NCBI GenBank assembly: GCA_022184915.1
Contig: JAGTJU010000001.1
Span: forward strand, 496,001-560,000
Length of the DNA stretch: 64,000 bases
Origin: Myxococcales bacterium
GTDB lineage: Bacteria; Myxococcota_A; Polyangia; Fen-1088
Direction of reading: 5' to 3'
Of this stretch, positions 28,475 through 36,529 are shown piece after piece. Every line of letters starts with the position of its first letter. Positions within the stretch are counted from its first letter, which is position 1. A program made the translations under genes and the position numbers. The notes under the pieces are model-generated. The model was not told where the DNA came from and made no database searches. It was given only the letters and a program-made list of their open reading frames with translations.

Positions 28475-29317
28475 ATGGACGTTGATCTCGACGTGAACAA
28501 GATGGCGCAGGTTCTGTACGGCCTCTCCGTGGAGTACGGGCTGCGTGTGCTGGGGGCCCTGGCCATCCTGCTGGTCGGCCGTTGGATGGCGCGCTGGGTG
28601 TCGCGCGTGGCCGAGAGCGCGCTCGTGCGTGCGAAGGTGGACGGCACTCTCGTGCGCTTCCTGCGCAACCTGACCTATTCGGCGCTCCTGGCGGCGGTGG
28701 GGCTGGCCGTGCTGAGCCAGCTTGGCGTTCAGACGGCCTCGTTCCTGGCGGTGCTGGGGGCCGCGGGCCTCGCGGTGGGTCTGGCGCTGCAAGGCTCGCT
28801 GTCCAACTTCGCTGCGGGTGTGCTGCTGATCTTGTTCCGTCCGTTCAAAGTCGGTGACTTCGTGGAAGCCGGGGGCACGGCGGGAACCGTGGCCGAAATT
28901 CAGCTCTTCACCACGATCTTGTTCGGGCCCGACAACCGCAAGTTCATCGTGCCCAACTCTCAGATCCTCAGCGCCACCATCACCAACTTCAGCGACATCG
29001 AAACGCGTCGGGTGGACATGGTCTTCGGGATTTCGTACCAGGACGACATTCCCAAGGCCAAGGCGCTGCTCGACAAGCTCGTCAAAGAGGAGACACGCAT
29101 CTTGGCCGAGCCGGTACCTGTGATAGCGGTTTCCGAGCTGGGGCCGCACGGTGTGGACCTCGTCGTGCGCCCCTGGGTCAAGCCCGACGACTACTGGAAC
29201 GTGCGCTTTGACTTCACTGAGAGGGTCAAGTTGGCCTTCGACCAAGAAGGCATCAGCATTCCTTTCCCTCAGCGGGACGTTCACATCAAGTCGGGGCAGA
29301 GCGCGAAGCTGGCTTGA
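28475..29317 (+). CDS. mscS: Small-conductance mechanosensitive channel MscS
   Basis: 280 residues. Three N-terminal membrane helices; TM3 is the Gly/Ala-rich pore helix (AVLGAAGLAVGLALQGSLSN). The beta domain (FKVGDFVEAGGTAGTVAEIQ, IVPNSQILSATITNFS) and the alpha/beta C-terminal cage follow. Length matches E. coli MscS (286). It opens at high membrane tension to release solutes during hypo-osmotic shock. Confidence 0.94.
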   Translation: MDVDLDVNKMAQVLYGLSVEYGLRVLGALAILLVGRWMARWVSRVAESALVRAKVDGTLVRFLRNLTYSALLAAVGLAVLSQLGVQTASFLAVLGAAGLAVGLALQGSLSNFAAGVLLILFRPFKVGDFVEAGGTAGTVAEIQLFTTILFGPDNRKFIVPNSQILSATITNFSDIETRRVDMVFGISYQDDIPKAKALLDKLVKEETRILAEPVPVIAVSELGPHGVDLVVRPWVKPDDYWNVRFDFTERVKLAFDQEGISIPFPQRDVHIKSGQSAKLA

Positions 29318-29489
29318 GGGTGGGCTTGCCGGTGGACCCGGCTCGACCTCCCGTGGTTTCTCGAGGATGCGTGACGTTCGTGTCGTGGTCTTGTCGCATG
29401 CGGCGAGACGCCACCGGCGCGAGACGGGCGGAGGGGCCGAAAAAGAGGGAACCGGTGCGTTGGCGCGGAACTTGCTGGCCGCATCGGGC

Positions 29490-31319
29490 ATGTCACGGAA
29501 CTGGCTCGCGGTGGGAATCTTCGTCTGTGCGTGGGCGGCAGGCCCAAGCGTCGCCCGCGCGTGTGGGGGCTTCTTCTGCGCGAGCGCACCCATAGACCAA
29601 AGCGCAGAAGAGGTGGCGTTTGCGCTGTCCCCGGGCAAGGTGACCGCACACGTGCGCATCTCTTACACGGGCACCGCGGAGCGCTTCGCGTGGGTGGTCC
29701 CCGTGGCCTCGGTGCCGAAGCTTGGCGTGGGCAGCGAGGCGCTCTTTGCCTTGCTTCGCAACCGTACGAACCCCAGCTTTCAGGTGAACTGGTCCCCCGA
29801 GGTTCAGTCCTGCGCCGCCTTTTCCTTTCCCTCCGCGGCAGGGGCAGCGGATGCGGGGGCGCCCGTCGCCGGCAACGATGCGCCGGGCGTGATGGTCCTC
29901 TCGCGTGAGGACGTGGGGCCCTACGACGCGGCCATCTTGAGCGCCACCGATGCCGAGGCCCTTTCGAAGTGGCTGACCGACAACGGCTACGACCAGCCCC
30001 CCGCGGCCTTGCCCGCCATACGCCATTACGTCGACAAGCAGATGCACTTCGTGGCGATCAAGCTGCGACAGAACACGGGGGTGGGAGAGATCGTGCCCCT
30101 GTCGTTGGAGCTCGACGAGCCCGAGGGCTGCGTGCCGCTCGTGCTGACCCGCATTGCCGCCACGCCGGACATGCCCATTCGCATCTTCGTGGTAGGCGCT
30201 TCGCGGGCCATTCCGAAAAACTGGTTTCACGTCGAGGTGAACCCTCGTCAGATCGATTGGTTCTCGGGAGGGTTCAACTACCCCGCCCTCGCGACGGCTG
30301 CGGTGAACGAGGCGGCCGGCCACGGCTTCATCACGGAGTTCGCAGGCGCCATGCCTCCTGAGTTCGCGGGCACGCTGTGGCGCCTGGGTGCGTACGACCT
30401 TGCGTCGGTGCGTGCAGCCACGAACGCGCGCGCGGCCATTCAAGCGGTTTCGGTGCTGTCGGGGTCCTTGCCTCAGGGCTCGAGCGGGATCGTGCTGTCG
30501 CTGCTGCGCCAATACGCGCCCTTGCCAGCGGACCTCGCGCCGCAAGACACGTTCATTTACAGCTTTCCTGAAGAGCATGCCGAGCGCCTGGCTCTGCTGA
30601 CGGTGGACGGGGCCGCGCTGGCGCAGGCCCTCGAGACCCGGCTCGTTCAGCCCCTGCGCGAGGCGCAGGCCCTGCTGGACGCTGCGCCCTACCTCACGCG
30701 GCTGTTTTCGACGGTGTCGCCCGACGAGATGAACCGTGACCCCTTTTTCACCCTGAGCCCGAATCTGCCCGACGTGAGCAACGTGCACGTGGCGGAGGGC
30801 ACGGGCCGCTGCGAAGGGGGGCGCATCCTGGACGGCCGGCTGGCGCTGCCCTCGGGTGACGTCATTCAGTTCGTGAGCGAGATCTCGCCGTTCGGCGGCA
30901 CGCCGTGGGGCGTGGGTCAGGGCGAACCCAGCGCCGAGCACATCGCGTTGACGCGGCCGAACCAGACGCCCGTTTTCCTCACCCGCGCGCAGGCGGCGTA
31001 CATCGATACCCTCCTCATGACCAAAACGGCCGAGGAGATCACCAGCGGGGATCTGGGGGCCGCGCCCAAGGACCTTCCCACGGCGGGCGGTATGCCCGAC
31101 GAACGCACGGGCTCGAACCTGGATCCCGGCGGGGCAGGCAGGACGCCCCCGGTGGTGATGGTCAACGGCGACGGATCACCGGCCGATGCGGGCTGTGGGT
31201 GTCGGGTGGGCGGGGGCGGCGCTTCTGCGGGTGCGTCGGCCACGCTGATGGGCCTGGCGCTGCTTGTGGCAGCGCGCAAAAGGCGCCGCGGTGAGCGGAC
31301 TACGCCTTCGGCCCGTTGA
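29490..31319 (+). CDS. DUF2330 secreted protein with MYXO-CTERM-like tail
   Basis: 609 residues. Signal peptide ending AGPSVARA, then the DUF2330 start CGGFFC. The DUF2330 domain covers about 200-300 residues (RFAWVVPVASVPKLGV, QMHFVAIKL, VPLSLELDEP). The C-terminus has GCGCRVGG, then a hydrophobic helix (ATLMGLALLVAA) and RKRRR, a MYXO-CTERM-like sorting signal: proteins with it are anchored at the surface or processed for release in Myxococcota. A longer upstream frame is open but lacks a signal. The 3' end overlaps recQ by 20 bp, convergently. Confidence 0.87.
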   Translation: MSRNWLAVGIFVCAWAAGPSVARACGGFFCASAPIDQSAEEVAFALSPGKVTAHVRISYTGTAERFAWVVPVASVPKLGVGSEALFALLRNRTNPSFQVNWSPEVQSCAAFSFPSAAGAADAGAPVAGNDAPGVMVLSREDVGPYDAAILSATDAEALSKWLTDNGYDQPPAALPAIRHYVDKQMHFVAIKLRQNTGVGEIVPLSLELDEPEGCVPLVLTRIAATPDMPIRIFVVGASRAIPKNWFHVEVNPRQIDWFSGGFNYPALATAAVNEAAGHGFITEFAGAMPPEFAGTLWRLGAYDLASVRAATNARAAIQAVSVLSGSLPQGSSGIVLSLLRQYAPLPADLAPQDTFIYSFPEEHAERLALLTVDGAALAQALETRLVQPLREAQALLDAAPYLTRLFSTVSPDEMNRDPFFTLSPNLPDVSNVHVAEGTGRCEGGRILDGRLALPSGDVIQFVSEISPFGGTPWGVGQGEPSAEHIALTRPNQTPVFLTRAQAAYIDTLLMTKTAEEITSGDLGAAPKDLPTAGGMPDERTGSNLDPGGAGRTPPVVMVNGDGSPADAGCGCRVGGGGASAGASATLMGLALLVAARKRRRGERTTPSAR

Positions 31320-33171
31320 CAGGAGCTGTGCGTTCGTGCGCGCGCACGAGGTCGAGCAGGTCGGCCCCGAAGCGCTCGATGCGGGAGGGCCCGAGTCCCG
31401 GGATCTTCGCCAGCGCCGAACGGGAGGCCGGGCGCGCTTCGTCGAGCGCCGCGATCACCCGCTGCTGAAAGACCATATAGGGCTTCCACTTGAGCTTGCG
31501 GGCCATGCGCTTGCGGTAGTTTTCGAGGCTGCGCACGAAATCGTTGTAAAGGGGGCGTCGGGGGCGCGTCCGGGTCGTGGGGTCCTTGCGCGGCTCGTGT
31601 GCGCTTGCCCGCACGGCTTTGCCCGGCAGCCACACCGTGGGGTACTTGACGCCCTTGCGTACGAGCGTGCCGGCCGCGAGCAGCTCGTCGATGGCGGCCA
31701 CGATGGCTTTTTCGTCGTACGCACGCAGCTGGCCGTGGTGCGCGAGCTGCATCAGACCCAGCCGCGCCAGGGGTCGCGCGCGGCTGCCCCGCAACGCGCG
31801 GGCCAAGTTGGTTTTTCCCACCGGGCGCGCCAGGGCGCCTACAGCCTCCACGATCACGGCGCGCGCCGCTTCGGGAAGCGCGAGGGTGGGGGCGGGTACG
31901 TGCGGCTTGCGGTCGGGTTCCGCCTCGGCCGTTCCGGAACACACGTCGCACTGGCCGCAGGCGGGATGCGCTTCGCTGCCCGTGAAGTGCGCGCACAGCA
32001 GCACCTGCCTGCAGACCTGCGCGCGCGTGTACTGCTCGATCGACGCGAGCGCCGCGTCCAGAAGGGCGCCCTTCGTGCCGCTGGCCGTCTTGTCTTGCAG
32101 GCGGCGTTGCGTGACGAGATCGGCGGGGCCGAAATAGAGCACACAGCTTGCGGGCTTGCCGTCGCGTCCCGCGCGACCCGCCTCCTGGTAGTAGGCCTCG
32201 AGGCTTCCCGGACACTGAAAGTGCACCACCAGCCGCACGTCCGGATAGTCGATGCCCATGCCGAAGGCGTTCGTGGCCACGAGCACCCGCGTGCGCCGGG
32301 CCTCGAACGAAAGCTGCGCCCGTTCGCGAGCCAGCTTCGTGCGCCCGGCGTGGTAGTAGCCGGTGGCGATGCCGGCTGACTTCAGGGCCTTCGTGACGCT
32401 TTCGGCTTTTTTGCGCGTGCTGCAGTAGATGATCGCGCGCCCCTCGGCCTTCCGTCCTTCGCCGAGGTGATCGCGCACGGTCGCGACGAGATTTTCGAGC
32501 CGTGCCACATCGGTGCGCAGGGGACGCACGCAAAAACGCAGGTTCGGGCGGGAAAAATCACCCCGTACCCGCTCGGGCTCGCGCAGGTGCAAGCTCGTGA
32601 CGATCTCGTCCATCACCCGCGGCGTGGCCGTCGCGGTGAGCGCAATCACGGGGCAGGACACGAGCGCGCGCAGCTCGCCGAGCCGCAGATACTCCGGGCG
32701 AAAATCGTGTCCCCACTGGCTCAGGCAATGGGCCTCGTCGATCGCCAGCAAGGCGATGGGCACGCGCGCGAGCAGGCGTCGGAAGCTCTCGAGCGCCGCC
32801 CGCTCCGGCGAGACGTAAAGCAAGTCGAGCGCTCCGGCGAGCAGGCTACGAACGGTGTCACGGCGGCTGGCCTCGTCCTGGTGGCTGTTCATCGCAGCGG
32901 CCGCCACCCCGAGGCCCCTGAGCGCGCTCACCTGATCGTGCATCAGCGCGATGAGCGGCGAGATCACCACGGTGGTGCCTTGCCCGCGCCGGCGCGCCAC
33001 CAGGGCAGGGACCTGGAAACACAGAGATTTGCCGCCCCCCGTGGGCAAGAGCACCACCGCGTCGCGCCCCTCCGTCACGGCGGCCACCGCGCGGGCTTGC
33101 CCCGGGCGGAAGCCCGGCAGGCCGAAGACGGTGCGCAGAATGACTTCGGGGGAATCGGGGCGGGCGGTCAT
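31300..33171 (-). CDS. recQ: ATP-dependent DNA helicase RecQ
   Basis: 623 residues. Motif I GGGKS (45-49), DEAH box in DEAHCLSQWGHDFRPEY, motif VI QEAGRAGRDG. The zinc-binding cysteines are in VLLCAHFTGSEAHPACGQCD. The winged-helix region is short and the HRDC domain is at the end (YNDFVRSLENYRKRMARKLK ... IPGLGPSRIERFG). A 3'-5' helicase for recombination repair and replication-fork processing. All expected domains are present. Confidence 0.94.
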   Translation of the reverse strand: MTARPDSPEVILRTVFGLPGFRPGQARAVAAVTEGRDAVVLLPTGGGKSLCFQVPALVARRRGQGTTVVISPLIALMHDQVSALRGLGVAAAAMNSHQDEASRRDTVRSLLAGALDLLYVSPERAALESFRRLLARVPIALLAIDEAHCLSQWGHDFRPEYLRLGELRALVSCPVIALTATATPRVMDEIVTSLHLREPERVRGDFSRPNLRFCVRPLRTDVARLENLVATVRDHLGEGRKAEGRAIIYCSTRKKAESVTKALKSAGIATGYYHAGRTKLARERAQLSFEARRTRVLVATNAFGMGIDYPDVRLVVHFQCPGSLEAYYQEAGRAGRDGKPASCVLYFGPADLVTQRRLQDKTASGTKGALLDAALASIEQYTRAQVCRQVLLCAHFTGSEAHPACGQCDVCSGTAEAEPDRKPHVPAPTLALPEAARAVIVEAVGALARPVGKTNLARALRGSRARPLARLGLMQLAHHGQLRAYDEKAIVAAIDELLAAGTLVRKGVKYPTVWLPGKAVRASAHEPRKDPTTRTRPRRPLYNDFVRSLENYRKRMARKLKWKPYMVFQQRVIAALDEARPASRSALAKIPGLGPSRIERFGADLLDLVRAHERTAPVNGPKA

Positions 33172-33224
33172 CTTGGAGGGCGGGGCGTGGCGCGGGAGCG
33201 CGCGGATGATACCTTGTTACCCCC

Positions 33225-34124
33225 ATGGCCTCGGCGGACGAAGGGCTAAAAAGCGAAGCGTTGATTCACGCCCTGGATGAGGCCCTGGCGGGCCGTCCCG
33301 CGCGCCTCGAGGATCTGCTCGCCCGCGCGGGCGGGCTGCCCGGTCCCATGCCCAACGTGCGCCTGGCCGCCGCCTTTGGGGCCGAGCTGGGCGACAAGCC
33401 CGGCACCTTGGCCCCCCTGCTCGACCATCTGGGGGCCGAAGACTCCGCCGACGATTCGCCGCGGGCGTTTTTGCCCGTGGCCGCGGCGCACGGCTGGGCG
33501 GGGCGCTTACGGGCAGGGCGCGAAGTCCGGCCCGCCTGGGCGGCCTTGGGCCAACTCGCCGCCGACGTACGGCCGCAAGTGCTGGTGGGCGTGCTCGATG
33601 CCGTCGTGTCTTTGGCCGCGCGCCCTGAGCAAGCCGCTGCCTTGCTCGCCAACGCCCAGGCCTGGGCGGACACCGAGGATCGGGAAGATCGCTATGCGGC
33701 GCTCGCGCTGGCGGTCAAGGCCTTCGGCGACACCCACGTGCTCGAGAACTTGCATGACGACGAGGGGCTTTTTGCCTTCCTCTCGCGCACCCTCGAAGAG
33801 ATGGCCGAAGCGCCGCGTTCGGCCGAGCGCTCCTGGTTCCGCCGCTCGGTGCTCTCATCGCTGCCCCCCACCTTGGCCGCCGTCATCACGCAAAAGGGTG
33901 AAGCGGCGCAGGTCTGGTTCGCCGAGGAGTGCGCGCGCGCCGAGCGCCCCGACGTGCGTGAGACGCTCTCGAACGCCCTCGTCAGGCTGCGCAACGTGGG
34001 GCAACGGGGCGTGGTGGTGGACGAACTGCGGGCCGCCCTGGAGGCGAGCGCCAAGCCTCTGCGGCATGCGGCCCGGGTGCGGCCTGGCACGGGACGCGGC
34101 AAGGGCAACCGGAAGATCCGCTGA
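33225..34124 (+). CDS. Helical (HEAT-like) protein of unknown function
   Basis: 299 residues, nearly all helix, rich in Ala/Leu/Glu/Arg, with repeating helical pairs (LGQLAADVRPQVLVGVLDAV, RYAALALAVKAFGDTHVLEN) that resemble HEAT/ARM repeats without a clean consensus. The tail is basic (GTGRGKGNRKIR). No signal or membrane segment; likely cytoplasmic. Divergent from recQ (53 bp). No family name can be given. Confidence 0.7.
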   Translation: MASADEGLKSEALIHALDEALAGRPARLEDLLARAGGLPGPMPNVRLAAAFGAELGDKPGTLAPLLDHLGAEDSADDSPRAFLPVAAAHGWAGRLRAGREVRPAWAALGQLAADVRPQVLVGVLDAVVSLAARPEQAAALLANAQAWADTEDREDRYAALALAVKAFGDTHVLENLHDDEGLFAFLSRTLEEMAEAPRSAERSWFRRSVLSSLPPTLAAVITQKGEAAQVWFAEECARAERPDVRETLSNALVRLRNVGQRGVVVDELRAALEASAKPLRHAARVRPGTGRGKGNRKIR

Positions 34125-34142
34125 AGCCGTAGCGTCCGCGCT

Positions 34143-35195
34143 CTAAAGATCGCGGGCGCAGCGGAAGCCCACGTGCGACGAGCCCGTGTCCTCCGCACCC
34201 TTGCCGCGCGATCCCACCACGTAGCGCACACAATAGAGGTCGCTGCACAGGTACGAGCCGCCCCGCATCACACGTTTGACCATGCCGGGCTCGTTGGGAT
34301 CGAAGCTGTCGTTCGGGCCCTTCGGGTTCTGGTTGGGGCTGTGCGCGTAGGCATCGGGTCGGTAGTAGTCCTGCACCCATTCCCACACGTTGCCGGCCAC
34401 ATCGTAAAGGCCGTAGCCGTTGGGTTTGTACCGCCGCACGGGCGCCGTGCGCGCGAAGCCGTCCTCGGCGGTGTTTTCCGAAGGAAAGCGCCCCTGCCAG
34501 ACGTTCGCCATCCACTGGCCGCCTTCTTTGGGGTCGTCGCCCCAGGCGAACCGCTTGCCCGCGAGCCCCCCGCGCGCGGCGTATTCCCACTCGGCTTCCG
34601 TGGGAAGCCGCTTGTGCGCCCACGCGCAGTAGGCCTGGGCGTCGAGCCACGCCACGTGCACCACGGGGTGATCCTGCCGCTCGGCGATCGCGCTTTGGGG
34701 CCCCTCGGGGTGCTGCCAGTCCACGCCGGCCTCGTAGGCCCACCACTGGCTGTGGTCGTCGAGCGCCACGGGGTGATCGGGGGGGTGGAATGCGACCGAG
34801 CCCGGCACCAGGGCCTCCGGGGGCACGCCAGGGAAGTCCTTGGGATCGGGGCGCCGCTCGGCGATCGTCTCGTAGGCCGTGGCCGCGACGAAGGCGGCGA
34901 AGGCGGTGTTCGTCACCTCCGTCTCGTCGATGAAAAAGCCGTCGAGGCTGACCGGGTGGATGGGTCGCGCGTCCGGAAACATCTCGTCGTCGGAGCCCAT
35001 CGCGAAGCGCCCGGGCGGAATGAACACCATGCCCTGCGGGGGCTTGGGAGCCTCGCGCGCCTCGACAGCGGCGGGCGGAGGCGGCGGCGGGGCCGGCGGC
35101 GGGACTGCCTCTTTTTTGCAGGCGGGGGCGAGCGCTCCCAGCCCCAGCACCCCGAAGGGCAGGGCAGCGAGCCAGAACGCGCGGGGAAGGAGCAT
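34143..35195 (-). CDS. Formylglycine-generating enzyme (SUMF1/FGE) with lipoprotein-type signal
   Basis: 350 residues. N-terminal hydrophobic signal with a probable lipobox (LAPAC, Cys26), a Pro-rich linker, then a full FGE-sulfatase domain from about residue 55 (GMVFIPPGRFAMGSDD, LPTEAEWEYAARGG, GNVWEWVQDYY, GFRCARD at the end). The two copper-binding/active-site cysteines of true FGEs are conserved as GGSYLCSDLYC (Cys317, Cys322), with the same C-x4-C spacing as human SUMF1 GGSYMCHRSYC. FGE oxidises the motif Cys of sulfatases to formylglycine using O2. Three Cys-type sulfatases are encoded in this window. The lipobox is not ideal (Pro at -2), but a signal peptide looks clear. Confidence 0.9.
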   Translation of the reverse strand: MLLPRAFWLAALPFGVLGLGALAPACKKEAVPPPAPPPPPPAAVEAREAPKPPQGMVFIPPGRFAMGSDDEMFPDARPIHPVSLDGFFIDETEVTNTAFAAFVAATAYETIAERRPDPKDFPGVPPEALVPGSVAFHPPDHPVALDDHSQWWAYEAGVDWQHPEGPQSAIAERQDHPVVHVAWLDAQAYCAWAHKRLPTEAEWEYAARGGLAGKRFAWGDDPKEGGQWMANVWQGRFPSENTAEDGFARTAPVRRYKPNGYGLYDVAGNVWEWVQDYYRPDAYAHSPNQNPKGPNDSFDPNEPGMVKRVMRGGSYLCSDLYCVRYVVGSRGKGAEDTGSSHVGFRCARDL

Positions 35196-35274
35196 GCGCG
35201 AACTATACGCGCCGGTGGTCACCCGGGCTGGCCTGACCCGCGCCAGGATGTGCGGTAGGGTCGCGATCGTTCCG

Positions 35275-35937
35275 ATGCCTCGAACCCTCTTCATTGGCGA
35301 TGTCCATGGTTGCCTCGACGAATTGCAGGACCTGCTGGCCGCGTGTGGCTGGAGCCGGCAAGACCAGGTCGTGCTCGTGGGAGATCTCACGGCCAAGGGC
35401 CCAGATTCGCAAGGGGTGGTCCAGCTGGCCCGCGAGCGCGGCTTTTCGGCGGTCCTGGGCAACCACGACGACCACGTTTTGCACATGCGCGACAAGGACC
35501 CCCGCGAGGCGAAACGTGAACACCACGCCCATGTGGCCGCCTCGCTGCGCCCCGAGGATCTGCGATGGCTCGCGGACCTGCCGCTCACCCTCACCTTCGA
35601 CCTGGACGGAGGCAGCTACCTGGCGGTGCACGGGGGCCTCGTGCCCGGCGTGCCTCTGCAAGCCCAATCGCGAAAAGAGCTGCTCAACCTGCGCAGCCTT
35701 CGCGCGGACGGCTCACCCTCGCGGCGGATCGAAGGCACCCCGTGGGGGGCGATGTGGCCCGGGCCCGCGCACGCGGTGTACGGGCACGACGCCGTGCGCG
35801 GGCTGCAGCAGCACCCCTTCGCCACCGGGCTCGACACGGGCTGCGTCTACGGAAACCGGCTGACCGCCCTGATGGTGCCGGGGCGAGTCATCAAGGCCGT
35901 TCCCGCCCGGCGTGTCTACAGCCGCATCGAACGGTGA
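35275..35937 (+). CDS. Metallophosphatase of the ApaH/PP1-like type
   Basis: 220 residues. All calcineurin-like motifs: GDVHG near the N-terminus, GDLTAKGPDS, GNHDDH, VHGG and YGHDAVRG. Bacterial relatives cleave diadenosine tetraphosphate (ApaH) or dephosphorylate Ser/Thr; the short length and TGCVYGNRL ending fit the ApaH/PrpE-like group. Divergent from the FGE gene with 79 bp between. Confidence 0.85.
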   Translation: MPRTLFIGDVHGCLDELQDLLAACGWSRQDQVVLVGDLTAKGPDSQGVVQLARERGFSAVLGNHDDHVLHMRDKDPREAKREHHAHVAASLRPEDLRWLADLPLTLTFDLDGGSYLAVHGGLVPGVPLQAQSRKELLNLRSLRADGSPSRRIEGTPWGAMWPGPAHAVYGHDAVRGLQQHPFATGLDTGCVYGNRLTALMVPGRVIKAVPARRVYSRIER

Positions 35938-35980
35938 GGCGCGACGCCGGCGAAGGCTCAAGGCTTGACCAGTTGCGCCG

Positions 35981-36529
35981 ATGTTCAGCGGTCGGGTGTC
36001 GTCGGTGCCATCACGGATTGGCCGTCGTGGGTTCATGGGCTCGCTCTGCGCGGGCCTCGTGACCGCTGGCGGGGCGCGGACCGGCCTGGGCGCCGAGGTG
36101 GCCTTGGTGCTGGTCACCTCGACGAAGACGCCCCTCGAAAACCTCTCGTTGGGTGATCTGCGACAGCTCTTCTTGGGGGCCACCCTTCGTGACGACCAGG
36201 GGGGCACGCTGGTGCCGCTCAACCAGGAGCCCGGCACGCCCGAGCGGAAAGCGTTCGATCGCCGTGTGCTCGGTTTGTCACCCGATGAGATGGCGCGCTA
36301 CTGGATTGATCAGAAGGTGCGAGGCCTCAAAGGGGCGCCCCGGAATCTTGGACCCCCGCAGATGCTCGCGCGCGTGGTGGAGCGGTTTGCCGGGGCCGTG
36401 GCGTATCTGCGCCCCGACCAGACCCACCCGGGTCTTCGGGCTTTGCGGATCGATGGGCGCCCCTCGACGCATCCGCACTATGCGTTGGCTGCGCCCCTGA
36501 AGACAGCGCCGACCAGCCCTAATCCGTAG
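35981..36529 (+). CDS. Small PstS/PBP-like exported protein
   Basis: 182 residues. Twin-arginine-like signal (GRRGFMGSLCAGLVTAGGA), then an alpha/beta domain that resembles one lobe of phosphate-type substrate-binding proteins (NLSLGDLRQLFLGATLRD, MARYWIDQKVRGLKGAPRNL, VVERFAGAVAYLRP). Full PstS is about 320 residues, so this is a half-size form. No transport genes nearby. The 3' end overlaps the S9 peptidase gene by 11 bp, convergently. Confidence 0.72.
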   Translation: MFSGRVSSVPSRIGRRGFMGSLCAGLVTAGGARTGLGAEVALVLVTSTKTPLENLSLGDLRQLFLGATLRDDQGGTLVPLNQEPGTPERKAFDRRVLGLSPDEMARYWIDQKVRGLKGAPRNLGPPQMLARVVERFAGAVAYLRPDQTHPGLRALRIDGRPSTHPHYALAAPLKTAPTSPNP

